Positions 46,496 through 56,960 of a stretch of DNA of 64,000 nt are shown here, in pieces. Position numbers and translations under genes: made by a program. Source of the stretch: Ctenosaura bakeri (lineage: Eukaryota; Chordata; Lepidosauria; Squamata; Iguanidae). The DNA is taken from contig CAOLHI010003124.1 of the NCBI GenBank assembly GCA_948474755.1, positions 62,001 through 126,000 on the forward strand, given 5' to 3'. Each line of letters begins with the position of its first letter. Position 1 is the stretch's first letter. The notes beneath the pieces were generated by a model. The model did no database searches. It was given only the letters and a program-made list of their open reading frames with translations, and had not been told where the DNA came from.

Positions 46496-46839
46496 GAAGC
46501 CATGCTACTGCTATGCTACTTGGGTGACTGATCACGTGGGCATCTCTGCTCTTGCACCCTGAGGTCCAGCCCTGGTGACACCATTGAGCTGAATAGTCAG
46601 TAGTGGAGGAGGCAGCTAGCCCCAGCATTATTATTTAGAGCTCAACACAGACTTGGTGTATGAGATGTGCTTCCATCTCATACATATACTTAATGGGGGT
46701 TAATTCTGAAGTTATATTGGCTGTATATTACATCATGGCCTGCATTGGAGTTTTTCTACTCTGCTGGCAAAAGCACACAAACATAGTTTCTACTGTTTTG
46801 TGCAACATGACATCCAGCCAGGAGTTCTATAAAGCTTAA

Positions 46840-47578
46840 GCACGTCCAGACTAATTAAAAAGACCATGAAGACTTAGATTCTGTTTTTGTTCTTTCCAGT
46901 TTTATTTTAGAGCTCCATACACACTTTGTTTATCCCAGGATATTTTCTGTCAGCTCCCATTGTCATCCCCTTGGCAGACCACACAATTAATCAGCAAGCA
47001 GCAGAGCAGGGCTTACTCACAAGGCAAGAGCAGGGGTTGTCCAAACAAAGTCCAGGTTCCAGAGTAAACAAATCCACAGGGCAAATCCAAGTCCTCATCA
47101 AACAGACAGAGGTTCAAAGTAGTCAGGATGCAAGAGAACTTGGTGCAGGACTTCAACAGCTAGGGAGATCAGTTGCTAACCCGGGAAGGGAAGGGCCAGC
47201 TGACAGCCTTTTATCTTAGTAATACTGTTGCCACAGGTGTTCCCTCATTAGGGCTCATTTGTTACTTAAATGCGCTAAGCAGCAAAACCCCTCTTTCTGA
47301 CCTCATCTCTCTTGCACAGTAAGAGTCTGTGTTGCCTCATCTCCAGCTATTTGTTCCCCCTGCTCAGACCCCCACTGTTGTTTGTTATCTTCTCTTGAGA
47401 AAGGTTCTGGGGAAACTTCTGTCTCAGATTCAGATTCCTTCTCCTCACCGTCAAAATCTCCAAGGCAGGGCATGACAGACATTTTATACCAGTTCTCCAG
47501 GTTGGGTTTTTTTAACCCAGTATAAAATCAGAAACAAGAACAACAAAATCTGGGACTTTTTAAACAGTCTGGAGGCAC
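46840..47578 (-). mobile_element. MITE with CCAGACT-type ends, split by an LTR
   Basis: The outer ends are GCACGTCCAGACTAATTAAA and the inverse TTTTTAAACAGTCTGGAGGC. The two flanking parts (46840-46960, 47478-47578) match the inverse of the intact element at 42284-42470, in order, so the sequence between is an insertion. Confidence 0.75.
46961..47477 (-). mobile_element. LTR (517 bp) inserted in a MITE
   Basis: It runs TGTCATCCCC...GGGCATGACA, a 9 of 10 inverted terminal pair with TG...CA ends. On the minus strand there is an AAGATAAAAGGC TATA-like box near 47205-47216. The flanking 5-bp sites (CCCAT, GACAT) match only 3 of 5, so the target duplication is unclear. No internal retroelement sequence adjoins it, consistent with a solo LTR. 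Gypsy versus ERV cannot be decided. Confidence 0.68.
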
Positions 47579-47714
47579 TCTGTGTTGACTATTTTTGTCT
47601 TTTTCTGGCTGAACCTAAGATAGGCTGGTCACATGTGGATGGAGTCTGATACCATGGTGAGGAAGTTGTGCATAGATATCTCTCATAGAGCTTCAGACCT
47701 ACCTGGGTGCCTTG

Positions 47715-48525
47715 TGACAGAATAATAGAATCGTGGAAAATTGAGTCCAACTCCCTTCCATGTAGGAACACACACTCAAAGCACTCCTGGCAAATGGCCA
47801 TCCAGCTTCTGTTTAAAGAAGGTGACTCCACTCCACTCCACTCTGAGGCAGCATATTCCACTGTTGAATGGCTCTTACAGTCAGGAAGTTCTTCCTGATG
47901 TTTAGGTGAAATTTCTTTTCCTGTAGTTTGAGTCCATTACTGAGTGTCCTAGTCTCTGGAGCAGCAGAAAACAAGCTTGCTCCATCTTCAACATGACATC
48001 CCGTCAAATATTTAAACATGACTATTATGTTACCTTTTAACCCTCTTTTCATCAGGCTAAACATACCTAGCTCCCTAAGCTGGTCCTCATAGGGCACAGG
48101 GTTTCCAGACCCTTCACCATTTTGGTCGCTGGATGCAGCTTCTCACCTACATCCAGAGGTAATTATCCAGAAAAGACTTTAGCAGCTTACCCATGTCCAG
48201 CTTATCAATATCCTTCTTGAATTATGGTGCCCAGAAATGGACACAGTATTCCATGTGAGGTCTAACCAAAGCAGAATAGAGTGGTATTGTTACTTCCCTT
48301 GATCTCAACACTATATTCCTATTGATGCGGCCTAGAATCGCATTGGCTCCACATCACACTGTGGAGTCATGTTCAACTTGTGGTTCACTAGGACTCCTAG
48401 ATCCCTTTTACATGTACTGTTTTCAAGCCAAGTGTCACCCATCCTATGTGCATTTCATTCTTTCTTGCTAGGTGTACTACCCTACATTTCTCCCTGTTAA
48501 AATTCATTTTGTTAGTTTTGGCTAG
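47715..48525 (-). mobile_element. CR1 LINE, 3' portion
   Basis: The 3' tail is at the left (AGAATAATAGAATCGTGGAA, TGAGTCCAACTCCC). The minus frame at 47813-48097 encodes DQLRELGMFSLMKRGLKGNI, FKYLTGCH and KNFLTVRAIQQWNMLP, the CR1 ORF2 C-terminus. The copy extends to about 48525 with a CAAAATGAATTTTAACAGG start. An extra segment of about 70 bp lies at 48132-48200. Confidence 0.9.
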
Positions 48526-49242
48526 GAACTACCACACCAGAAGGGTCAGGCATGATCTTACCATCAGGCAGAGTGAGGCAACCACTTTGTACCAAATTAC
48601 CATTAGGCAGAGTGAGACAAATACTTTGTACCAAAATAACTTGGCTGGCTTTAGATACTAAGCACCTTGACATAGGTACATATGTGTGAATGTATGATGC
48701 CATTTGCAGTTCTACCTCATTTAGCAAAATGCCTTGGGCTGGCCTTAGAGGATGTCAGTCTCATTAACCGCTCATCAAATTGTTTCTTGCTGGGTGGGGT
48801 GCCTGACATGGAGCCTTCATTTCATCAGAAACTTGTTCCTCATTCTCATGAGCTCCCAAAGAGCCTGAGCTCTTTTCCAACTTTATGAATATGCAAGCTG
48901 AGCATGCTAAATTAGCATGCCTCATTTGTGAGATTTACTACAAGTACTTTATCACTTCCATCAGCCAAATACCAGAGGCAGCAACAGAAGAAGAATGGAA
49001 AGTTCCTGAGCATTTTTCAACGTTAGAGAAGACAGCATACATATGTATCCTCCAGGAGGGCACAACGTCTGGATCATAGCCATGATCTATCTTAAACATT
49101 TAGACATAATCATAAAGTAACACTTTTCCTGAATTGTGTCACTTCAGAATGCTGGTACAGTGGGAGGTTGTAGATTTAAATACCATGCCATTGCAAAAGG
49201 ATATCTTCTGCCTTTGCTGTAATTCTCCTGCATTTTGGCCTG
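48526..49242. other. Intergenic, with a 29-bp direct repeat
   Basis: CATCAGGCAGAGTGAGGCAA and CATTAGGCAGAGTGAGACAA, with the following CTTTGTACCAAA, are repeated at about 48560-48590 and 48600-48634. No gene is seen. Confidence 0.55.
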
Positions 49243-49335
49243 CCTTCCTTCCCTCCTTCCTTCCTTCCTTCCTTCCTTCCTTCCTTCCTTCCTTCCTTCC
49301 TTCCTTCCTTCCTTCCTTCCTTCCTTCCTTCCTCT
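49243..49335. repeat. (CCTT)n microsatellite at a LINE 3' end
   Basis: About 20 uninterrupted CCTT units abut the 3' terminus of the minus-strand L2 copy that follows. Confidence 0.97.
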
Positions 49336-49359
49336 ATCTCTCTCTTTCTTTTGGACCCA

Positions 49360-50385
49360 GTGTTTATCATTTATTTATTTAAATTATTTCTGTATCACGT
49401 CCCAGCCACCGGGAGCTTCTGAGGCAGTTTAACACATTGAATGCCACGTGGAACAGCACTGTTTTGGCTGCCTGCTGGAAGCTTAAAAGAGATAAGGGCA
49501 GCCTAACTTCCTTGGGTAAGGAGTTCCTCAGTTGAGACACTACTACAGAGAAACCCCTGTTACATGTACCCACAACCTATCTTCACAACGTGTTCGGACA
49601 TACATAGGACCTCCTCTGAAGATCTCAAATTTCTGGCAAACTTTTATAGGAGGAGGAGGTTTTTCAGATATCTTGGCTTCAAGTTGTTTAGCACTTTGTA
49701 GGTCAACACCACCACCTTGAATTTATGCTCAGAAGCAAATTGGAAGCCAGTGTAGTTCGTGCAAGACTGGTGTTATATGGTCTCTAAAATGTATACCTGA
49801 CACCAGTCTGGCTGCTGCATTTTGCAGTAGCTGCAGCATCTGAACACTTTTCAACAGCAGCCCCATATAGAATGTATTACAGTAGTCTAATCAAGAGGTA
49901 AGTAAGGCATGGACCACTGTGGCAGACCTGCCTTCCTCAAGAAAGGGTACAGCTGGTGCAGCAGCTGAAGCTAGGCAAAAATGTTTCTGGTCACTGTAGC
50001 AACCTGGCTTTCCAGGAGCAGTGGTGGATCCAAGAGCAACCCCACCTGGAACAGGCTGTGATCCCAGTCACGGGTTCGTTCTTCTACTGACCGGCAGCAC
50101 TTCCATCTTGTCTGAAGTAAGTCTCAGTCTGTTTGCCCACATCCACTCCTTTGGTGTATCCAGACAATTCAGTACATTGTACTAGCATCAGTTGTAAAGG
50201 AGAGATAGAGCTAGGTATCATCAGCATACTGACAACACCGAAATGCAGACTCTAGATGACCACTCCCAGCAGCTTCATGTAGATGTTGAAAAGCATAGGG
50301 GACACTATGTTCCTGGTATATTATTTTTCTGTTATCAGGGAATTTCTTCCATTCTCTGTTATCAGGGAATTTCTTCCATATTCAC
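49360..50385 (-). mobile_element. L2-clade LINE, 3' half of the reverse transcriptase
   Basis: The minus strand, across frames, shows LFNIYMK, an ADDT-like catalytic region (inverse of TACTGACAACACCGAAATG), QLLQNAAARL-like sequence, ELHWLPI-like sequence, and GFSVVVSQLRNSLPKEVRLP near 49560-49480, ending LGRDTEII. This is L2 ORF2 from before the YADD box to the C-terminus. Multiple stops make it inactive. The (CCTT)n tract lies just past its 3' end. Confidence 0.85.
50329..50378. repeat. Two-copy 25-bp tandem duplication
   Basis: TCTGTTATCAGGGAATTTCT plus TCCAT occurs twice in tandem near the 5' limit of the L2 copy. Confidence 0.85.
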
Positions 50386-50440
50386 AGATGCAGCTTCTCA
50401 CTTACATCCAGAGGTAATTATCCAGGAAAGAATTTAGCAC

Positions 50441-51388
50441 ATGGTTCTGCTGATTGAATATACAAAGACACACTGTACTTGCAGTTAAATGAAGCCTACT
50501 TCTCTATTTGTTCATTTTTCCTTCCTTTCAGAGCAGGAAAGACTATTAGTCCCATTGAATTTACTACAATAGATATATTTTGTTGAACCCATACTGCTGC
50601 AAAATGATGGGTGCTTCTTGGTTCTGCTTTGAATGCAAAGGCAGGGTCAAGAAGAGGCTATCTTCCACTTTTCACCCTCCTGCATTTTCCCACTGCTTCT
50701 TTCATCTTCTTTCTTAGCAGAAAAAATCCATTAAGATGGAATAAATGCACAATGCATTTTGATATGGTAATGCCAGGAGCCATTCTTCTGGACATACCCA
50801 AAGTCAAAAATAACAAGGACACATTTGATGCAGAAGCAGAAAAAGACAGCAGAAAGTAGGAGGCATGAAACCTAATCTAACTCAGAGGAGTGTGCAAACA
50901 GGATGACATTCTGAGAGAACAATCTGTTTTCTATGTCCTCAAATACATTAACTGTTGGGAGGGTGGCTTGTCCAACACTGTGCAGCTCAAACAACAGCAG
51001 CAACAAAGCTGGAAAAACAAAAAATGACTGAACAGAGAGAGCGCATCTACAGCAGACAGTGTGCTAAATATCAATCTGAAAGGGAATAAAATGAGTACCA
51101 ATGATGCACAGGGCTGAATTACAGAATCTGTTGGAGCTTTTTGGTTTAGAAAAAGTAGTCATTGGCTGCTGGCAGAAAGGGCTATAGTGCAAGGAGTGGG
51201 AACCGCTGGCCTTGGGGTAAAATCTGGCCTAAAATCCACTGAGGTCCTAGCCCAACTTCTGTAGCTCCTCAGAGTGCCCTGAACTCTTCCCTCTCACACA
51301 GGATTCCCATATCACAAGGCCTAAATCTTCTTCCCCAATTCTCAGGGCAAAACATTGCCTTGAACATTGTGTTTATTTATGTATTTCT
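50441..51388. other. Intergenic, no feature recognised
   Basis: No gene or repeat is identified. Confidence 0.45.
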
Positions 51389-51628
51389 TAGACTTTGTTG
51401 TGTGCCTTTGCATCATTTCTGACTTATGGTGATCTTAAAGTGAATCTATCATGGGGCTTTCTTGGTAAGATTTGTTCAGAGGGTGTTTGCCTTTGCCTTC
51501 CTCTGAGGCTGAGGAATGTGACTTGTCCGAGGTCACCCAGCAGGTTTCCATGCCCAACTGGGGCTTTGAACTGTGGTTTCCAGTCGTAGTCCAACACTCA
51601 AACAAGTACACCATGTTGGCTCTCATTT
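51389..51628 (-). mobile_element. tRNA-derived SINE, best-preserved full-length copy
   Basis: The left end has the inverse tail TTGTTGTGTGCCTTTGCATC and TTCTGACTTATGGTGATCTT. The body reads TTTCTTGGTAAGATTTGTTC and GACTTGTCCGAGGTCACCCA. The right end is the inverse tRNA-like head TCGTAGTCCAACACTCAAAC followed by a CACCATGTTGGCTC start. A useful local reference for the family. Confidence 0.9.
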
Positions 51629-52544
51629 GTTAGACTAGGCATCTATTATGTTAATAGCACAATCTGTGCAACTGTATTTAATGTTTAATGTACTGTGCTT
51701 AATAACATCACTAGGGGCTGCCCATTGTAACATTATGTGTGTACCTGCCCCCTGCGACAGCATAAGGGGTCATCTCTAGGTCTCAGGTTGTGGTGCAGAA
51801 GCCTCTTGGCTTGAGATAGTTCCAACTTGGCAACCCTACAGTGTTATACCATTGTTTGATGGTTTCCCAGCTTTTTCTATAGAGGTTTCCCCATTCTAAA
51901 TGGATGAAAGTTTTCTCCTGAACCTTAATCACTGGCAGTGAGAGTCAAATGGTAAAATATGCTATTATTTTTGATCCCAGCCTTTTGTCTTTGGCTTGCC
52001 CAACACTGGAAAGTTGGCTCAAAAACTTCATTGAAATTGAATTCACCCTTTGGGATGAAAGTAGTTTTGCACTCTGGATCTAAACTTCCTCTCCCACAAT
52101 GCATCACACCATCTAGAACTCATTCATCCCATTGGAATTCTTCATGACCTAAAGGGAAACAGAAGGCTTAAACATTTAAGCAATAGCATTTGTCTCCAAA
52201 ATCTGTCCAAATTCTCAGGCCCTTCAATGACAGTCTGATCACAACTTCATGGCTGCTTGACATTCAGACAGGCAGTGAACTCCTTCAAAAGTCTGGCTGT
52301 TACTCAAAAAAAAGGAAGAGGTTCTCATGCATGAAGGCCTAAGTGAGGCCATTTGAAAATGTTAATTCCTTCACAGAGTCTTGTCTGAGGGAATAAGTGA
52401 GTTTCACCAAAGCTTTTGACTGAAGGATTTGGCTGAGCCCCCTCTGTTTTTTAAACTTAAAAATAAAACTTGTGAAAGTAGGCTTGAACCACTTAGAGCA
52501 AACCTCCAGAACTAGCCAACAACAATAGTAATAAAAACAACAAC
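51629..52544. other. Intergenic, no feature recognised
   Basis: No gene or repeat is identified. Confidence 0.45.
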
Positions 52545-52830
52545 AATAATAATTTTTATTTATAGCGTCCCTTTCACCAAAAGGTGGAACATTGACATTT
52601 ACAATCAGGGACAAAGACAATAAAACATAACACCACAACAATACATGGAATGAAATGCTCAACACCCCACCAGTAACTACTCATCTCAGCACCTTAAACA
52701 CAACTCAGTGGGTTAAGATGGTGAATCAAAGAGGACGGTTGTCAACTGTTTATGAGAAAACAGGTGAGATCCTCCTCCAGCTGGAGGTCCAAAGGAAGAC
52801 TGTTCCACAAATGCCCACAGTATGCCTTAA
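52545..52830 (-). mobile_element. LINE 3' end fragment
   Basis: TTTTTATTTATAGCGTCCCT then TTCACCAAAAGGTGGAACAT is the inverse of a LINE-type 3' terminus. GAAGACTGTTCCACA near 52795 resembles ORF2-proximal sequence of related copies. Confidence 0.5.
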
Positions 52831-53399
52831 AAAAAAAAAAATCAGTTGGGATAACTCGGATATTCCTATATAACAGAATGAGAATTCATGGATTTCCTTT
52901 CTTTCTATATTGCTGTGTATTTGCCTACGTATAGGCAACTTGATCAGTTTACAGACATTCCCTACTTTTTGATAATCTGCTCTTTCAACCCTTTTCAGTT
53001 ATAACAAGAACCCAACATTTGATGTGTGGTCCATACTTTCGACCTATTTCATCATGTTTCCACAACCTTCCACAACCATGTGCAGTAACACTTTTTGGTG
53101 TTTTTCAGTGGTCAAAATGCATTTGCAAGCTAAAAACCACTGGGTTCCTCATTTTGACATTTTCTGGTTTTTGACACCTGTATTATGTCTTTTGTTGAGT
53201 TCTTCTGTCCAACAGAATGATGGAATGTTGTTGAGATTTTCTGTTATGGAGGATGAAAATAATAAATGATTGTTTTTAAAAAGTTAGCTATATAATAGAG
53301 CTGTTTGCAAATATGTTTATTTCTGCAAATCCTCCTGTCTTAATGAATGAAAATATTCAGCCAAAGTAAAATTCAGAGTTTGAACATGAACCTGCTAGC

Positions 53400-54115
53400 C
53401 CCAGAACTCACATGCATTGGGCTGCAATCCTGAGAGCCCTGCAAGGTCATCTGAAGAGCCACAGAATGTGATGGATCTCTGCCTTCAAGGTAGAGAGAAC
53501 CCGCTTCAGAAGCAGAGATCTGGCATCACAGTCCTTTTCCAGACTCCACAGAAACTTCTGTAGCTCTTGCCCCCTTGACGCTGGAACCCTCAAGTCAGTA
53601 GGAGAAAAAACCAAGGCATTCTACATGCAGTCTTGTCAACAGTTTGCCATTCTCACAGGCACATTTGGTGAAGACGTGAGAGAGGGCCCTTTCACTGGCT
53701 GCTCCCAGCCTGTGTAATTGCCTTCCACAGGATGCTAGAATGCCCCCTTCCAACTGTTTTTCTGTTGGCAGGCACAAACCTTTCTGTTCAAGTAGGCTTT
53801 CAACAGTGTACTGTATAATGAGAAAGGAGCTTTTTAACAGGGATGAATGTATTTTTTCTTTTCTTTTTGTCTCAGTGATGTATTTTTAAAAATATATTAA
53901 AATGCAGTTATCATAAAACAATCAAATTTAAGCATAGTTTTGAAATAATTATTGAAAATTGTTTTAAAATTGTTTTAAAACTGTCCTTAAATTTGATTTT
54001 TTTTTAACATCTGCATTTCAACATTATAATTTATTACATTTTTAGCTGTATCAATGTTTTAATCATATAGCAAGCCACCTTGAGTTCCAGCAATGAGAGA
54101 GAGTTGGGGCTGATC
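53400..54115 (+). mobile_element. L2-clade LINE, 3' end
   Basis: GAGAGAGGGCCCTTTCACTG then GCTGCTCCCAGCCTGTG encodes the ERALSLAAPSL motif of the L2 ORF2 C-terminus. An AT-rich 3' UTR follows, ending CAAGCCACCTTGAGTTCCAG at about 54090. Frame broken. Confidence 0.78.
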
Positions 54116-54498
54116 AAGTGAAGGGCCGGAGCCAGAGGGAGTTTTTTTGTTTCCCCAACACACTTCCCGAATTGGGGGCAAATGTATACCAGGCCTGAAG
54201 CTGTCCTTCACAATTCTCCTCTCATGGACATAATAAAAGTAAAAGAACAATCTCCAGAGACAGAGATATGCTGTTCTTCCATGCATACATGCATGCACCC
54301 AACCCTCCCTTTTTGCGTTGCTGGTACACATCGGATAGGTTTTTGCACAAGCTGATTAGTACTTTTACCATCAAATCTCTCCTTGTCTCTCCCTGCTACT
54401 CCCCACCCTAGTAAGAAGGCTTGTTGCCACACCTTCTGTTCTCTTATTAAAGGGTTGCCAGATGAGGCGTATCCAAGGCCCTCACAGCTTGAAACTTA

Positions 54499-54695
54499 GG
54501 CCATTTCCACACTACACTGCTATTATTATTCTACTTTCAACATCCTGTAGAATTCTAGGGTTTGTAGTTTACTGAGGCCAAAGAGCTCTCTAGCTGAGAA
54601 GTCCAAAGGACCCTCCCTGAACTGCAAACCCTAGGATTTGATCAGATGTTGAAAGTGGAATAATAGCACTACAACAGTGTAATGTGGAAATGGCC
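54499..54695. mobile_element. Fold-back PIF/Harbinger-like MITE, intact
   Basis: Ends GGCCATTTCCACACTACACT and inverse ACAGTGTAATGTGGAAATGG. The interior is a long imperfect hairpin: TCAACATCCTGTAGAATTCT against its inverse with GATGTTGAAAGTGGAATAAT. The flanks are TTA and TAA rather than identical 3-mers. Confidence 0.82.
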
Positions 54696-54933
54696 TAAAT
54701 CTCAGACATAGGAATGACCCATGGTGTTACAGGGGGTGGCTGCTGGTAATTTTACAAGGGTAATGTCACAAGGGTGAGCTTCTGGTGATATCATGGGTAA
54801 AGAGTTTTCCATTTAAACAGAAAACACCAAGCCTATCAAATGAGAAAAATATACACAGAGTTTTTGAGGTACCAGTCCTACCCTAAGATTTCTCCTCATT
54901 TCCCTGAAGACTAGAGAAAGGGTTCCAGGCCCT

Positions 54934-55360
54934 GAGCTGGCATGGTGTAGTGGTCTGAGCATTGGACTACGGCAGAGCTTTCCAAATGGTGCGGCATGAC
55001 ACATTTTTAAAAATATATGAAATATTTTCGTGAGATATCTTGTGTTGACATACATTTTGTAACTACAATTTATGTATGTGTTTGTATCTCTTATAAAGGG
55101 TCAGCTTAACCTCCAATTTGCTAGTAAAACTGAAATTACTGTGTCGTGAAATAATGCATGTCTAAAAAGTGTGTCACCAACATGAAAAGTTTGGAAAGCT
55201 CTGGACTACAGCCATGGAAACCAGGGTTTGAATCTGTGAAACCCACTGGCTGACCTTGGGTGCATCACACACTCTCAGCCCCAGAAAACCCTGTGGTAGG
55301 TTCGCCTCAGGGTTGCCATAAGCTGGAAACGACTTGAAGGAACACATCAACAACAACAAC
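54934..55360 (+). mobile_element. tRNA-derived SINE split by a hAT insertion
   Basis: The head GAGCTGGCATGGTGTAGTGG and TCTGAGCATTGGACTAC lies left of the insert. The rest (GACTACAGCCATGGAAACCA ... ACGACTTGAAGGAACACATC and a CAA tail) lies to its right. Confidence 0.9.
54973..55203. mobile_element. hAT non-autonomous element (CAGAGCTTTCCAAA family)
   Basis: Ends CAGAGCTTTCCAAATGGTG and inverse AGTTTGGAAAGCTCTG. The flanks GACTACGG and GACTACAG match 7 of 8. It is a shorter relative of 15702-16031. It lies inside the tRNA-like head of the SINE and so destroys that promoter. Confidence 0.92.
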
Positions 55361-55504
55361 TTGAAGCTTCAGAACCCTATATTGTCAAAGTTTAAATATT
55401 AATTCTCACAGGCTTTCAAACTCTCTGTCTGTTGGTTAAGAACACTGAGCCCATAGTCAAATCTTTGTTACTTTAAATCACCTTCTTCCTTGTTCCTCAC
55501 TTTA

Positions 55505-55905
55505 TTTACTTCATTTATTTATAGCCTACTTTTCCCCCCAGAACTCGGCCTCAAGATGGTGCATGAGAAAAGTAACTAAGAAAGGGTACAGATAAAGCAA
55601 AAGACTTTATAACATCAGTAGGTAATAAAACAAATCGCATACTATGAACACCACTGAATCCAAAAGCAATTTAAACATACAACCATAAAAGAAGTATAGC
55701 ACCCATTCATTTCTCAGCAAGCAGTTAACTGTCAAAAGTTCACCTGGGACAAATGGGGTCTTTGCATGCAGGCAGAAGTACAACAGGAGGAGGGCCAGCC
55801 TAGTTCTCATTGGATGAGAGGTCCACAGCCGAGGAGCCACTACTGAGTAGGCCCCTTCTCGTGTTCCCACCTACCTGAGAGGGCGGGGAGTGGGACTGAA
55901 AGAAG
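55505..55905 (-). mobile_element. L2-clade LINE, 3' end with partial ORF2
   Basis: The minus strand encodes EGAYSVVAPRLWTSHPMRTR then LALLLLYFCLHAKTPF, the AFSVAAPRLWNSLP region of L2 ORF2. It continues into a 3' UTR ending at the left with the inverse terminus TTATAGCCTACTTTTCCCCC. Confidence 0.85.
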
Positions 55906-56029
55906 GACTACTTATGAAGATTTCATAATTCAAAGCAGTCTCAGATGGGAATGCAGCCCTTCAAATAGCCTGCACACCAACTGGACTTGATTTAGACGTG
56001 ACCAATAAAAACCCATATGGAGAGTGGTT

Positions 56030-56280
56030 GAGGAAAGGCCCTCCTTCCCTCCCAATTATCACTACTGTGGCCTCTGAGAGAAAGAGAGAGGAACAGCCAA
56101 AAACTGCTGGCTTTAACCCCCTCACCCATTGCATTCCCTTTTCTTTGTGTGTCATATTGCAAGCCTGTTAAAATTGTAAACCGCTTGTGTGAAATGCCAT
56201 TTATACTGGTGGTGCTAAATGAAATGAATGAATGAATGAATGAATGAATGAATGAATGAATGAATAAATAAAAATAAAGA
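56030..56280 (+). mobile_element. LINE 3' end with (AATG)n tail (L2-like)
   Basis: CAGCCAAAAACTGCTGGCTT and GTTAAAATTGTAAACCGCTT lead into GGTGGTGCTAAATG and an (AATG)n run. A TGAA-type tail is typical of L2. The block recurs at 27215. Confidence 0.6.
56222..56270. repeat. (AATG)n microsatellite
   Basis: About 11 AATG units, grown from the LINE tail. Confidence 0.95.
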
Positions 56281-56309
56281 GACATGGGACTGTTGTCACC
56301 AATGTGTTT

Positions 56310-56960
56310 GCTGTTGTTCTGTGCCTTCACGTTTTTTCTGATTTTTGGAGACCATGGTCCTTTTCGCATGGCATTTTCCATGCGAAAGAGGGTCTGGAGT
56401 ATCGTGCGATTGTGAGGAACGATCTGCACAACGCACTCATAATCGCACAACGCTCCAGGGCAGGCACTGATCATGCACCTTTTCATTTTTGGCTAGAAGC
56501 TGAAAATGGTGCACAATCGTGCATTGTTCCTGGGCCCTGCGCACACTTACCTGACATGCAGAGCCTCTGGAGCCATGGTGGTCGCGCTTCCTCCGCCAGC
56601 GCAGCCTGGGAAACTCCCAGGCTGGCTGCAGAAGGAAGAGGAGGGGATCTCACGAGAGCAGGCAGCTTGTGCAGAGCCGAAGGACCCCAGACACGAGAGC
56701 CTCTTGCTGGAGGCTGCTCACGCGATCCCCGCACCTCAGCGCTGGAAGACGGTAAGGTGCGAAAAGGGCCCATAAGGTGAACCTATCATGGGTTTTTTTT
56801 GGTGAGATTTGTTCAGAAGGGGTTTGCTCTTACCTTCATCTGAGGCTGAGAGCATGACTTGCCCAGGCTCACCCAGGGGGTTTTCATGACTGATTGGGGA
56901 TTTGAACCCTGGTCTCCAGAGTCTTAGTACAATGCTCAAATCACTGTACCACATTGATTC
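56310..56960 (-). mobile_element. tRNA-derived SINE split by a Harbinger-like MITE
   Basis: The left piece holds the inverse tail GCTGTTGTTCTGTGCCTTCA up to TTGGAGACCAT. The right piece resumes AAGGTGAACCTATCATGGGT and ends with the inverse tRNA-like head CAATGCTCAAATCACTGTAC. Removing the insert and one CAT restores continuity. Confidence 0.9.
56356..56770. mobile_element. PIF/Harbinger-like MITE with perfect 3-bp target duplication
   Basis: Ends GGTCCTTTTCGCATGG and inverse GGTGCGAAAAGGGCC, flanked by CAT at 56353-56355 and 56771-56773. The interior is GC-rich and related by its ends to the CpG-dense element at 37032. A CAG|GTAAGT donor-like motif lies on the minus strand at 56545-56553 and a GGTAAGG at 56751-56757. 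Its open frames are not genes. Confidence 0.9.

Noticed and set aside
48560..48634. Two copies of a GGCAGAGTGAG-containing unit as part of a satellite
   Set aside because: Only two diverged copies are present, so it is a local duplication, not an array.
49134..49432. FLPS- and KEGR-repeat frames on both strands
   Set aside because: Translations of the (CCTT)n microsatellite.
56304..56780. Frames of 158 and 96 codons
   Set aside because: They lie across the junction of a SINE and a Harbinger-like MITE, so there is no gene here.
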